In this document: positions 35,481 to 44,030 of the stretch, piece by piece | How positions within the stretch are numbered: the first letter of the stretch is position 1 | Layout of the letters: every line of letters begins with the position of its first letter | Assembly: GCA_937889645.1 (NCBI GenBank) | Contig: CALBZE010000051.1 | Span: forward strand, 133,388-197,387 | DNA length: 64,000 bases | Source: an uncultured bacterium | GTDB taxonomy: Bacteria > Gemmatimonadota > Gemmatimonadetes > Longimicrobiales > RSA9 | Reading direction: 5' to 3' | Program-made: the position numbers and the translations under genes | The notes under the pieces: generated by a model | Database searches by the model: none | What the model saw: the letters and a program-made list of their open reading frames with translations, nothing else | What the model was told of the DNA's origin: nothing

Positions 35481-36751
35481 TGGCGCTCCTCCCGTTCGAG
35501 GTGTCGCCACAGGAGAGCGAGGGCGGCCTGGGCCGCGCGCTCACGGATCTCGTCGCGTTCGCCGAGGAAGCGGAAGAGGCGGGCCTCGACCGCATTGGCC
35601 CCGGCGATCCCGATCCAGACGGTCCCGACGGGCTTCTCGGCCGACCCGCCACCCGGCCCTGCGATCCCGGTCACGCCGAGGGCGACGTCGGCGCCGATCA
35701 CGCGCCGCGCGCCGGCCGCCATCTCCCGCGCGGTCTGCTCGCTCACCGCGCCGTGCGCAGCGAGCGTCGTCGCCTGCACGCCGAGAAGCTGCTGCTTCGA
35801 GTCGTTCGAGTACGTCACGAACCCGCCGAGGAAGTACTCCGACGAGCCGGCGATGTCGGTGATCCGCTTCGCGATCAGGCCGCCGGTGCAACTCTCGGCG
35901 AGGGCGAGGGTGAGACCGCGGCTGCGGAGCGCGGCGCCGACGACGGCGGCGAGGTCGTCGCCATCGGTCCCGTAGACGTAGCCGCCGAGCCGCTCGCGGA
36001 GGGCCGCCTCGGCCTCGTCCAGCCGCCGCGCGGCATCGGACGCGGCGAGCGCGCCCCACGAGGTGAGCCGCAGGTCGACGCCCGTGACGCGCGGCAGGTA
36101 GGCGACGGTGATCGGGCGGATCGCGTCGGCCACGTCGGCGATCCGGTCCGCGAGGACGGATTCCGCGATCCCGGTCGTGCGGATCACGCGATGGACGAGC
36201 GGCCGGGCGCCCTCCGGCCAGCGGCGGCGAAGGAACGGAATCACGTGCGCGTCGACGATCCGCTCCATCTCGCGGGGCACGCCGGGGAGGACGACGACGA
36301 AGCGGCCCGCGTCGTCCTCGACCGCGAAGCCGGGCGCGGTCCCCCAATCGTTCGGAAGCACCGTGGCGCCCTCGGGGAGCTCGGCCTGCACCCGGTTGCG
36401 CTCGGGCATCTCGCGCCCCAACTGCGCGAAGCGGGCGCGGATGCGGGCAAGGGAGTCCTCGTCGACACGGAGTGGGCGGCCGAAGACGCGCGCGACGGCC
36501 TGGCGCGTGAGGTCGTCCTCCGTCGGGCCGAGGCCGCCGGTGCAGACGACGGCGCCGGTACGGTCGAGCGCCTGACGCACCGCCTCGGCGATCGCGTCCT
36601 CGTCGTCGCCGACCGTCGCGCGGCGAACGATGCGGACGCCGATCTCGCCCAGGCGCCTCGAGAGCCAGGCGGCGTTGGTGTCGACAATGTCGCCGAGGAG
36701 GAGCTCGTCGCCGATCGAGAGGAGCTCGACGGCGGGCGCGCGCTCGCTCAC
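35477..36751 (-). CDS. cinA: CinA-family protein (competence/damage-inducible; NMN amidohydrolase domain)
   Basis: Full-length CinA of 424 residues: an N-terminal molybdopterin-binding-like (COG1058) domain with SIGDELLLGDIVDTNAAWLS and CTGGLGPTEDDLTRQAVA, and a C-terminal nicotinamide-nucleotide deamidase domain with LALAESCTGGLIAKRIT, GGFVTYSNDSK and GVTGIAGPGGGSAEKPVG. It recycles NMN and damaged NAD derivatives. It starts with GTG, which overlaps the pgsA stop (GTGA) and has GGAGG five bases upstream. pgsA-cinA order is common in bacteria. Confidence 0.94.
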   Translation of the reverse strand: MSERAPAVELLSIGDELLLGDIVDTNAAWLSRRLGEIGVRIVRRATVGDDEDAIAEAVRQALDRTGAVVCTGGLGPTEDDLTRQAVARVFGRPLRVDEDSLARIRARFAQLGREMPERNRVQAELPEGATVLPNDWGTAPGFAVEDDAGRFVVVLPGVPREMERIVDAHVIPFLRRRWPEGARPLVHRVIRTTGIAESVLADRIADVADAIRPITVAYLPRVTGVDLRLTSWGALAASDAARRLDEAEAALRERLGGYVYGTDGDDLAAVVGAALRSRGLTLALAESCTGGLIAKRITDIAGSSEYFLGGFVTYSNDSKQQLLGVQATTLAAHGAVSEQTAREMAAGARRVIGADVALGVTGIAGPGGGSAEKPVGTVWIGIAGANAVEARLFRFLGERDEIRERAAQAALALLWRHLEREERQ

Positions 36752-37395
36752 GCGGCCTCCCGCACCATCGCGCGCCAGCTTCGGAGGTAGACGATCAGCG
36801 AGTAGATGGTGAGCGCGACGGCGATGAAGAGGACGACGGCCAGGACCGTGCCGTGGAACGCCTGCCAGAAGTCCCAGAACGACCCGGCCCACCCCTCCCG
36901 GTGCGCTTCGGTCTGCAGCGCGTACCAGAGGAGGATCGTGCCGCTGGCGATGTTCTGGGAGAGCGCCTTCCACTTCCCCGACTTTCCGGCCGGCACGACG
37001 GCGCCGCGCCGCGCGGCGACCATGCGCATGACCGTGATCAGCAGCTCGCGCCCGAAGACGACGATGAGGACCCAGAGCGGGAGCACGCCCCAGATCGGGA
37101 GCGGGCCGACGGGCCCCGGCCGGTGCGAGAGGATGTAGAACGGGACGAAGGTGGCGACGAGGAGCAGCTTGTCGGCCAGCGGATCCATCAGCTTGCCGAA
37201 GTTGCTGATCCAGCCGTGCTTGCGCGCCAGGTACCCGTCCCAGACGTCCGAGAAGGCGGCGACCAGGAAGAGGACGAAGGCCACGAGCCGCGCGCCGAAG
37301 CTCGGTACGAAGATCAGTAACGCGATGGCGGGCGTGAGGACGACGCGCCCGACGGTGATCACGTTGGGGAGAGTGCTGCGCTCCAGCAGCGCCAT
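36748..37395 (-). CDS. pgsA: CDP-diacylglycerol--glycerol-3-phosphate 3-phosphatidyltransferase
   Basis: Multi-pass membrane enzyme of 215 residues that makes phosphatidylglycerol phosphate. The CDP-alcohol transferase motif is complete: Asp50, Asp53, Gly54, Ala57, Arg58, Gly67, Asp71 and Asp75 in SDVWDGYLARKHGWISNFGK followed by LMDPLADK. The start LPNVITVGRVVLTPAIA is typical of PgsA. Five bases separate it from mglA. Confidence 0.93.
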   Translation of the reverse strand: MALLERSTLPNVITVGRVVLTPAIALLIFVPSFGARLVAFVLFLVAAFSDVWDGYLARKHGWISNFGKLMDPLADKLLLVATFVPFYILSHRPGPVGPLPIWGVLPLWVLIVVFGRELLITVMRMVAARRGAVVPAGKSGKWKALSQNIASGTILLWYALQTEAHREGWAGSFWDFWQAFHGTVLAVVLFIAVALTIYSLIVYLRSWRAMVREAA

Positions 37396-37400
37396 CGGTC

Positions 37401-37979
37401 TCAGCTCAAAGACTGGATGACGAGTTTGCTCACCGCCTTGAGCGTGTCGAAGACCCCGGTCCCCTGAGTGGCCACCGCCTCGAAGTCGGGGACGCCGCCG
37501 GGGTTCAGCTGCGCGCGCAGCTCCTCGACCGGCACCGCATCCGGCAGATCGCGCTTGTTGTACTGGATCACCTGCGGCACCCTGGCCGGGTCGTACCCGT
37601 ACTCCTGGAGATTCTCGTACAGGTTCTGCAACGACGCGATGTTGGCGTCCATGCGGTCCGCCTTCGAGTCGGCGACGAAGACGACGCCGTCGACGCCCTT
37701 CAGGATGAGCCGCCGGCTGGCGTTGTAGTAAACCTGTCCGGGCACCGTGTAGAGGTGGAACCGGGTCTTGAAGCCGCGGATGCTCCCCAGGTCGACGGGG
37801 AGGAAGTCGAAGAAGAGCGTGCGCTCCGCCTCGGTCGCGAGGGAGATGAGCTTCCCGCGCGTCTCCGGGTTGACCCGCTCGTAGATGTATTCGAGGTTCG
37901 TCGTCTTTCCGCAGAGGCCGGGACCGTAGTAGACGATCTTGCAGTTGATCTCCCGGCTCGCGTAGTTGATCATCGACAT
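37401..37979 (-). CDS. mglA: MglA-type small Ras-like GTPase
   Basis: Cell-polarity GTPase of 192 residues. Walker A GPGLCGKTT (19-27), a Walker B-like segment FHLYTVPGQVYYNASRR, and the guanine-specificity motif NKRDLP are all visible; the switch threonine region is FFDFLPVDLG. In Myxococcus MglA sets the leading cell pole for motility; homologues in non-gliding bacteria have less clear roles. GGGGGGC precedes the ATG at 37979. mglB lies 11 bases upstream. Confidence 0.94.
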   Translation of the reverse strand: MSMINYASREINCKIVYYGPGLCGKTTNLEYIYERVNPETRGKLISLATEAERTLFFDFLPVDLGSIRGFKTRFHLYTVPGQVYYNASRRLILKGVDGVVFVADSKADRMDANIASLQNLYENLQEYGYDPARVPQVIQYNKRDLPDAVPVEELRAQLNPGGVPDFEAVATQGTGVFDTLKAVSKLVIQSLS

Positions 37980-37990
37980 CGGCCGCCCCC

Positions 37991-38482
37991 CTACTCGCTG
38001 AAGAGGCGGTCGATCTCGCTCGCGGCCGCGGACGCCCAGTCGGCGGCCAGCGACTCGCCCGGCTCGGGCGCGCGGCGCGCGGCGTCGGCGAAGAGCGCAG
38101 CCAACGCCGGCGTCACCTCGCGCGCCTTGAGGCGGACGAGCCCGAGCGTGGTATCCGTATCGAAGACGGCGGCCAGCACCGCATCGCCGTCCACATCGGT
38201 CAGGAACATCGAACGCGTTTCCCCCTGGTGCACCAGCGATGTGCACTCCTGTTCGCCCATGAGCCGGGCGAGCTGGTCGCTGGCGGCGAAATCCGCGGCG
38301 GCCAGAGACGCGAAGGCGACGCCGTCGATCCCTTCGGTCCGGCCCGCCATGGTGAGCAGCCGGCCGGTGCGGTCCATGAGGACGGCGCACCGCGCGCCCG
38401 CGGCCTGGACGAAATCGAGGAGGAGTGAATCCAGACGCTCGAGGTCCTCGCGCCCGAGGGAACGCGGCTGCCCGTTGCTCAT
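37991..38482 (-). CDS. mglB: Roadblock/LC7-domain protein, MglB-like GAP
   Basis: Roadblock-fold protein of 163 residues. The core GAR CAVLMDRTGRLLTMAG-like strand pair and VLAAVFDTDTTLGLVRL match Roadblock domains; MglB is the GTPase-activating partner of MglA. The C-terminal tail (about 35 residues) is long and ends in a short amphipathic helix ASEIDRLFSE. The start overlaps the stop of the upstream membrane gene (ATGA). Confidence 0.88.
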   Translation of the reverse strand: MSNGQPRSLGREDLERLDSLLLDFVQAAGARCAVLMDRTGRLLTMAGRTEGIDGVAFASLAAADFAASDQLARLMGEQECTSLVHQGETRSMFLTDVDGDAVLAAVFDTDTTLGLVRLKAREVTPALAALFADAARRAPEPGESLAADWASAAASEIDRLFSE

Positions 38483-38826
38483 CCGGCGACTCCCGTTGCG
38501 GCCTCACCCATGCGCCGCTCCATGCGGGCCAGGATCTGTTCCGCGCGCTTCCGCAGCAAGGGCCGCGGCTCCCAGGCGACGTAGTCCTGGAGGAGTCGCG
38601 CCAGGTCGACGCTCGGGTCGAGCCCGGCCAGGAAGCCGAGCGCGGCCAGGCGCCGGAGCGGATGGGGGCTGAAGAGGTCGCGGCGGTGGCGCGAGATCTG
38701 GTCGCGCACCAGGAGCGCGCCGAGGGCAGCGACCGCGCCGACGATCAACAGCACGAGCCCCACCGTTCGGAGCACGCGCGGCTCTTCCTTCTGCCTCGGG
38801 ATTCGCCTCAGCTTCATGACCGACAC
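38479..38826 (-). CDS. Small membrane protein of unknown function between recR and mglB
   Basis: A 115-residue protein: basic N-terminus, one membrane helix (VLRTVGLVLLIVGAVAALGALLV), then a helical, Arg-rich cytoplasmic part with HPLRRLAALGFLAGLDPSVD and AWEPRPLLRKRAEQILARME. The second part recalls a HEAT-like pair. A GTG at 38826 (three bases after the recR stop) or an ATG at 38817 could start it. Translational overlap with mglB suggests a membrane anchor or partner for the MglAB switch (inference). Confidence 0.7.
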   Translation of the reverse strand: MSVMKLRRIPRQKEEPRVLRTVGLVLLIVGAVAALGALLVRDQISRHRRDLFSPHPLRRLAALGFLAGLDPSVDLARLLQDYVAWEPRPLLRKRAEQILARMERRMGEAATGVAG

Positions 38827-38829
38827 CGT

Positions 38830-39419
<590 letters not shown>

Positions 39420-39420
<1 letters not shown>

Positions 39421-39743
39421 CAGGGAAGGTTCGGCAGGTTGAACGGAAGCTGGAATCCGCCAGTCAGCTTCTTCAGTTCCTCCTCGTACAGCCCCTGCGC
39501 GCGCTGCTGCGCCTCCGACACGGCGGCGAGCACCAGGTCCTCGAGCATCTCGACGTCCTGCGGGTCGACGACCGTGGGGTCGATCCGGACCTCGCGGATC
39601 CGGCCGCGCCCGTCGGCGGTCACGGTGACCATCCCCCCACCGCTCGAAACCGTCACCGTCTTGTTTCCGAGCTCCGACTGGAGCTTGTGCATCTGGGCCT
39701 GCACCTGCTGGCCCATCTGTAGCAGCTGCTGAAAGCTCGTCAT
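39420..39743 (-). CDS. ebfC: YbaB/EbfC family nucleoid-associated protein
   Basis: Small DNA-binding protein of 107 residues. MTSFQQLLQMGQQVQAQMHK is the usual helical start, followed by VTADGRGRIREVRIDPTVVD and a C-terminal helix. The ATG at 39743 was chosen because it matches the family start; a TTG at 39773 would add ten residues. The dnaX-ebfC-recR order is conserved in many bacteria. Confidence 0.93.
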
Positions 39744-39837
39744 GATCGCGAACCCGTGCAGGGAGAGTTCCAAAGAAGATAGGCGCCGCGCCGAGGGCTC
39801 CGCAAGCCGTGGCGGGAGCCGCGGACACCGCGCCGCA

Positions 39838-41772
39838 TCAGACCTCTTCGAGGTCCCATTCTTGTACCGCCCGGCCCAGGAGTGGTTCCTGCTCGGCGAG
39901 GCGCCGGAGCCGGTCGGCCTTGACCTGTTCGGGCGTCAGGCGACGGGGCGGCGCCGCGCCCGGCTCCCCCATCCCGGCCTGCGCGCGGACCTCCAATACA
40001 ACCGTCCGGCCGAGGCGCCGGCCGAGCGCCTCCTCGATCTGCTGCCGCGCGGCCTTGTCGGCGTTCAGCCGTTCGAGCCCGGGGCCGGGCGGCAGCTCGA
40101 GGATCACCCTTTCGGGCGCCTCCTCGGTCAGGGTGGCGGCCTTCAGGAAGAGGCCGAGGCCGCGGGGGATGCCGTCCTGGGCTTCCAGCATCGATTGGAA
40201 CGCGGCGGCGGCGCTGGGCGCTTCCGGTCCGGCGCCGTGCGCGGGGGCCGCGGTGCCGGGCGCAGCGGGGTCGGCGGCCGGCGCCAGGGGAGCGGCCGTG
40301 CTGGCGGCCGCCGGGGCGGGCGTGCTCTGCACCGCGGGCGCGCTCTGCGGTGCGGGCGCACTCTGCGGTGCGGGCGCACTCTGCGGTGCGGGCGCGCTCT
40401 GCGGTGCGGGCGCGGCCGCGGCGCCGGGCGGCGGGGTTGGGGTGGTCGGGGCCGCCTGGGCGGCTTTCGGTCCGAGCGCCTGGGCGAGGGCGGCCTTGGC
40501 CTGCTCCCAGGCGACGCGGCCGGAGGCCGCGCCCGCGTCGGAGGGCACACTGCCGCCGGCGGCGCCTACGGTGATTGCGGCAGCGCTTCCGCCGCCTTCA
40601 CCACCACCCCCGGCGGGCCCACCGCCCGACGCCGCGCGCAGCAGCTCCTCCAGCTCGACGGTGCGGTCGAGGTGGGCGAAGCGCAGGAGGAGCGCCTCCA
40701 GGAGGATTCGCGGGTTCGCGCTCTTGCGGAACCGGCCGTCGGTGTCGAGCTCGGCGACCTGGGCGAGCATGCGGACCAGGTCGCCGGTCGAGAAGAGGGC
40801 GGCTGCGGCGACGTAGGCGTCGCGCAGGTCCTCGCGCACCTCGATGGCGTCGGGGCCGTCGAACTTGACGACCATGAGGGTCCGCAGCGCGTCGGCGAGG
40901 CCGCGATAGAACTCGGCCAGGTCGTACCCCTCGTCGAGGAGGCGCTGTACGAAGCGGAAGACGTCGCCGTGGCGGCGGTCGGCGATGATGCCGAACAGCT
41001 CCAGATAAAGCTCCTCGCCCACGAGGCCGAGGACCTGGCGCACGTCGTCGGCGGTGACGGCGCGGTCGGCGGCGAAGGCGAGGACCTGATCGAGGAGCGA
41101 GAGCGCGTCGCGCATCCCGCCCTCGGCGCGGCGCGCGATCGGGACGAGCGCGTCGTCGGCCACCTGGATCCCCTCAGCCGCGAGGACCTGCCGCAGCCGG
41201 TCGACGATCCCGGCGACGCTCATGCGGCGGAAGTCGAAGCGCTGGCAGCGCGACAGGATCGGCGGCGCGGCCTGCTGGATGCGCTGCGGCTCCGTCGTCG
41301 CGAAGACGAACACCACCCGCGGCGGCGGCTCCTCGAGGATCTTGAGGAGCGCGTTCCACGCCTCGCGGGTGAGCATGTGCGCCTCGTCGATGATGTAGAC
41401 CTTGTAGCGCCCCTCCTCGGTCGGCGCGTACATGGCACGCTCGCGCAGGTCGCGCGCGTCGTCGACCCCGCGGTTGGAGGCGGCGTCGATCTCGACGACG
41501 TCGAGCGACGTGCGCCCGGCCCAGATTCGCTCGCAGCTCTCGCAGACGCCGCACGGTTCGCCATCGGGTGCGCGATCGGGGCAGTTCAGCGCCATGGCGA
41601 GGACGCGCGCGGCCGTCGTCTTCCCCACCCCGCGCGGGCCGGTGAAGAGGTAGGCGTGGGCGGTGCGTCCCCGCGCAACGGCCGTCTTCAGCGTCTCCGA
41701 GACATGGTCCTGGAGGGCGATCTCGGAGAATCGCCGGGGCCGGTATTGTCTCGCGAGCGCGGTGCGTTGCAT
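39838..41772 (-). CDS. dnaX: DNA polymerase III subunits gamma and tau
   Basis: Clamp-loader ATPase of 644 residues. Walker A TGPRGVGKTTAARVLA, zinc finger CGVCESC with an upstream Cys, Walker B YIIDEAHML and sensor 1 FATTEPQRI are present. After the collar domain comes a Pro/Ala-rich linker with a five-fold 18-base repeat coding APAPQS-like units, then a tau-type C-terminal domain ending AVQEWDLEEV. There is no obvious slippery A-run for making gamma. The start has no good ribosome binding site because a heptanucleotide repeat occupies the leader. Confidence 0.95.
   Translation of the reverse strand: MQRTALARQYRPRRFSEIALQDHVSETLKTAVARGRTAHAYLFTGPRGVGKTTAARVLAMALNCPDRAPDGEPCGVCESCERIWAGRTSLDVVEIDAASNRGVDDARDLRERAMYAPTEEGRYKVYIIDEAHMLTREAWNALLKILEEPPPRVVFVFATTEPQRIQQAAPPILSRCQRFDFRRMSVAGIVDRLRQVLAAEGIQVADDALVPIARRAEGGMRDALSLLDQVLAFAADRAVTADDVRQVLGLVGEELYLELFGIIADRRHGDVFRFVQRLLDEGYDLAEFYRGLADALRTLMVVKFDGPDAIEVREDLRDAYVAAAALFSTGDLVRMLAQVAELDTDGRFRKSANPRILLEALLLRFAHLDRTVELEELLRAASGGGPAGGGGEGGGSAAAITVGAAGGSVPSDAGAASGRVAWEQAKAALAQALGPKAAQAAPTTPTPPPGAAAAPAPQSAPAPQSAPAPQSAPAPQSAPAVQSTPAPAAASTAAPLAPAADPAAPGTAAPAHGAGPEAPSAAAAFQSMLEAQDGIPRGLGLFLKAATLTEEAPERVILELPPGPGLERLNADKAARQQIEEALGRRLGRTVVLEVRAQAGMGEPGAAPPRRLTPEQVKADRLRRLAEQEPLLGRAVQEWDLEEV
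40325..40414 (-). repeat. 18-base tandem repeat in dnaX coding the APAPQS linker
   Basis: Five 18-base units (consensus on the plus strand CTCTGCGGTGCGGGCGCR) run head to tail; the units at 40343-40414 are nearly identical and the one at 40325-40342 is diverged. Each codes six residues (A-P-A-P-Q-S) in the flexible tau linker, so copy number can change without a frameshift. Confidence 0.85.
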
Positions 41773-41778
41773 GGGGTA

Positions 41779-41876
41779 GGTGTCGGGTTTTGGGTGTCAG
41801 GTGTTAGGTGTCAGGGCTCAGGGCTCAGGGCTCGGGGCTCGGGGCTCAGGGCTCAGGGCTCAGGGCTCAGGGATTG
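41779..41876 (+). repeat. Phased heptanucleotide array (GGGCTCA/GGTGTCA) upstream of dnaX
   Basis: Fourteen consecutive 7-base units keep perfect register: GGTGTCG, GGTTTTG, GGTGTCA, GGTGTTA, GGTGTCA, then GGGCTCA twice, GGGCTCG twice, GGGCTCA four times and GGGATTG. The central eight units (41814-41869) are almost identical. Each has a G-triplet or doublet, so G-quadruplex formation on the plus strand is possible. The array starts only 6 bases from the dnaX start codon and fills its 5' leader. Confidence 0.85.
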
Positions 41877-42014
41877 GGGGAGATTAGGTCTGGTTCCTGG
41901 GTGCGGCAAGCGTTGGGTGTGCCGCGGGGGGTGGTACACCGGGAATCGTGGGGAGATTCGTGGGGGGCGTGGGTGGAGCGGTGGGGTTCTGGCGGGGGCG
42001 CGCGGCTGTCGATG

Positions 42015-42020
42015 AAAAAA
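42015..42020 (-). terminator. T-tract terminator of the SRP RNA gene
   Basis: On the minus strand six T residues directly follow the closing stem of the SRP RNA (GGCCTGGGGCGC), so the terminal helix doubles as an intrinsic terminator. Confidence 0.75.
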
Positions 42021-42120
42021 GCGCCCCAGGCCGACCGAAGCGACGTCCGCCGCGCTTAGCGCTGCTACCTGCGGGGTCCTGACGCGGTTCACGGGCTCGC
42101 GTCCTTCGGGCCTGGGGCGC
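42021..42120 (-). ncRNA. ffs: Signal recognition particle RNA, small bacterial (4.5S) type
   Basis: A 100-base RNA closed by a perfect 12-base terminal helix (GCGCCCCAGGCC with GGCCTGGGGCGC). The conserved strand GTGAACCGCGTCAGG and the opposite AGCAGCGCTAAG of the Ffh-binding domain are present, including the symmetric loop bases TCAGG/AGCAG. The apical part is odd: ACC-CCGCA-GGT gives a three-pair stem and five-base loop, where most bacteria have a GNRA tetraloop (GGAA). A good promoter (42127-42155) and a T-tract bracket the gene. SRP RNA with Ffh targets nascent membrane proteins to FtsY. Confidence 0.92.
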
Positions 42121-42126
42121 ATCTTG

Positions 42127-42155
42127 AAGCTAACGGAAGCTGGGTGGAGGGTCAA
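42127..42155 (-). promoter_or_regulatory. Sigma-70-type promoter of the SRP RNA gene
   Basis: TTGACC (42150-42155) and TAGCTT (42127-42132) on the minus strand are 17 bases apart, and the -10 ends 6 bases before the first base of the SRP RNA at 42120. This spacing fits a transcription start exactly at the RNA's 5' end. Confidence 0.82.
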
Positions 42156-42168
42156 CCGGGGGTAGGCC

Positions 42169-42633
42169 ATGACGGAGGACCAGAACTGGAAGAAGAATAT
42201 CATCGAGGATGACGACGCCATCGCGTCTCTCCTCCGCGGCGTGCGCCGGGTCGCGGTGCTCGGGATCAAGCCGGAGTCCGAGTCAGGGAAGCCGGCGCAC
42301 TACGTCCCCGCATACCTGAAGCGGGCGGGACTCGAGATCGTGCCGGTCCCCGTGTACTACCCCGAGGTCGAGGAGATCCTGGGCGAGCGCGTCTACCGCA
42401 GGGTCTCGGACATTCCGGGGCCGATCGACCTGGTGGACGTGTTCCGGCGCCCGGGCGACATCCCGCCTCACCTGCCGGACCTCCTCGAGAAGCGACCGCG
42501 GGCGGTGTGGTTCCAGTCCGGGATCCGCAACGACGAGGCGGCGGAGGCGCTGGCCCGCGCCGGGATCCTCGTCGTCCAGGACCGCTGCCTCATGGTCGAA
42601 CACAGGCGAACGTCTCGGGCAGACGGCGAGTGA
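42169..42633 (+). CDS. CoA-binding domain protein (YccU-like)
   Basis: Rossmann-fold protein of 154 residues of the CoA-binding (succinyl-CoA synthetase alpha-like) family. VRRVAVLGIKPESESGKPAHYVPAYL, VPVYYPEVEEILGERVYRRVSDIPG, DLVDVFRRPGDIPPHLPDLL and VWFQSGIRNDEAAEALARAGI follow the family closely. Members bind CoA but their role is unknown. It starts 14 bases from the -35 of the divergent SRP RNA promoter, so the two genes share a compact control region. Confidence 0.9.
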   Translation: MTEDQNWKKNIIEDDDAIASLLRGVRRVAVLGIKPESESGKPAHYVPAYLKRAGLEIVPVPVYYPEVEEILGERVYRRVSDIPGPIDLVDVFRRPGDIPPHLPDLLEKRPRAVWFQSGIRNDEAAEALARAGILVVQDRCLMVEHRRTSRADGE

Positions 42634-42669
42634 CCGCCCCTCCGCGGGCGAGAGGCGGGTATCGGGAGA

Positions 42670-42688
42670 CCGGCGGCGCGGCCGCCGG
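42670..42688. terminator. Short GC hairpin between convergent genes
   Basis: CCGGCGGC (42670-42677) and GCCGCCGG (42681-42688) form an 8-base stem with a three-base loop between the CoA-binding gene and yraN. No T-run is visible on either side. Confidence 0.4.
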
Positions 42689-42705
42689 CTGACGGCGTGG
42701 CGGCG

Positions 42706-43083
42706 CTAATCCAGCCGCCACGCGTCCTGCACGTGCTCGAGCCGCCAGGCGCCTGACCCGGTTCGGTGCGCGGCGATGGCGTCGAAGCGATAGACCTCTC
42801 CCCTGCGACCGTGGCGGGCGATCCACGCTCGCGCGACCGTCGCGATCTCCCTGCGCTTCGACCGGGTCACGGCCTCGAGCGGGTGGCCCCAACCGGGCCC
42901 CGCGCGAGCCTTCACCTCCACGAACGCCACGACATCGCCGCGTCGCGCGACGAGGTCCACCTCCTTGTGCCCGACCCGGTAATTCCTCGCGAGGATCGTC
43001 CAGCCGCCTCGCACGAGCCAGCGCTCCGCGAGCGCCTCCGCGGCCCGCCCGAGATCGTGGGATTTGCCCATGCGCCCCAGCAT
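42706..43083 (-). CDS. yraN: UPF0102 (YraN) endonuclease-like protein
   Basis: Small restriction-endonuclease-like fold protein of 125 residues. The family core is clear: GRAAEALAERWLVRGGW, ARNYRVGHKEVDLVARRGD, VAFVEVKARAGPGWGHPLEAV, giving the E..D..(E)VK catalytic pattern. Often encoded near ribosomal or rnhB genes; exact function unresolved. ATGs at 43083 and 43071 are both possible; the first has GGGAG upstream. Confidence 0.92.
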   Translation of the reverse strand: MLGRMGKSHDLGRAAEALAERWLVRGGWTILARNYRVGHKEVDLVARRGDVVAFVEVKARAGPGWGHPLEAVTRSKRREIATVARAWIARHGRRGEVYRFDAIAAHRTGSGAWRLEHVQDAWRLD

Positions 43084-43189
43084 CCGACGGGCTCCCGGGC
43101 GCCGCCATGGCCGGCGGGGACAATCGCGCCCGGCCGCCGCGATTCACGGCAGGACCACGGGTCCGGCACGCTTCGGTGGTCGATGTGGG

Positions 43190-43218
43190 TTGCTCGGTTG
43201 GTGGATAGACGTTAAGAT
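43190..43218 (+). promoter_or_regulatory. Promoter of the plus-strand wza-wzc pair
   Basis: TTGCTC (43190-43195) and TAAGAT (43213-43218) are 17 bases apart. The following 80-base leader (to 43299) is clearly poorer in GC than the region, which also marks it as a promoter zone. Confidence 0.7.
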
Positions 43219-43299
43219 TGCGGATTCAAACGTCAATCGCCGCAAAAGCCCGATGCGGGCCGATCACGTTCGTAGTTCAGCATTATCCGAAACAGGGCC

Positions 43300-43947
43300 A
43301 TGCATAGATCGTTGCGCTTCCTCACCGGCGCGATCACGATAACGGCAGCGACACTCGTGGCGTGTTCGACGCCCAAGAACCCACCGCAGCTGGCTGCGCC
43401 GTTCTCGGCGGAGCCCGCCTTCGAGTCGCTCCAACCCGGCGACCTGATCCGTCTGGAGATCTGGCGCGAGCCCGACCTCTCGGGCGACTACGTCGTGGAC
43501 GAGGCCGGGATCGTGGTCCTTCCGCTGCTGGGCCCGCGCAATGTCACAAATCTGCCGACGGACTCGTTGAAAGCTGAACTGATCGACGACTTCGCCGCAT
43601 ACCTGACGCACCGGTCGATCATGGTCACGCCGATGCGCCGGATCAACGTCCTCGGAGCCGTGAATCGACCGGGCCTGCACCCGGTGGATGCGACGATGAC
43701 GATCGCGGATGTCCTTGCCCTGGCCGGCGGGACGACCTCGTACGGCAATCCGGACAAGGTCGACCTGCTCCGGGATGGGGAAAAGATCTCGGCTCGCCTG
43801 AGTCAACAGACCCTCATCGGGCAGCTGCCGATCCGTTCCGGCGACCAACTCTTCGTGCCCGATCGTAGTTGGATCAGCCGGAACGCCGGTGTGGTTTCCA
43901 CGCTCATTTCCGCTACCGTGAGCATAGTTCTGGCCCTCTCCCGGTGA
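43300..43947 (+). CDS. wza: Polysaccharide export lipoprotein (Wza/OPX family), copy 1
   Basis: Outer-membrane polysaccharide export protein of 215 residues. The signal peptide has a lipobox LVAC (Cys22). The Poly_export domain is visible as LQPGDLIRLEIWREPDLSGDYVVDEAG and a SLBB segment INVLGAVNRPGLHPVDATMTIADVLALAGG. The C-terminus has a short hydrophobic helix instead of the long Wza barrel helix, as in small OPX proteins. Its partner co-polymerase/kinase is 83 bases downstream. A second, distinct copy is at 60.3-60.9 kb. Confidence 0.9.
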   Translation: MHRSLRFLTGAITITAATLVACSTPKNPPQLAAPFSAEPAFESLQPGDLIRLEIWREPDLSGDYVVDEAGIVVLPLLGPRNVTNLPTDSLKAELIDDFAAYLTHRSIMVTPMRRINVLGAVNRPGLHPVDATMTIADVLALAGGTTSYGNPDKVDLLRDGEKISARLSQQTLIGQLPIRSGDQLFVPDRSWISRNAGVVSTLISATVSIVLALSR

Positions 43948-44030
43948 ACCGCCACGCGAGATCATCGGATCGAGGAACAGCACGAGCGACGGCCTCCCGA
44001 GGGCCACGGATAAGAGCGCACACGAATACG

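Noticed and set aside
41814..41869. Possible CRISPR array
   Set aside because: The 7-base units are contiguous with no spacers, and no cas gene is near; it is a simple tandem repeat.
39742..42015. A 757-codon plus-strand frame covering dnaX and the repeat array
   Set aside because: It reads through the dnaX gene in antisense and through the heptanucleotide repeat; the translation consists of low-complexity Gly/Arg runs.
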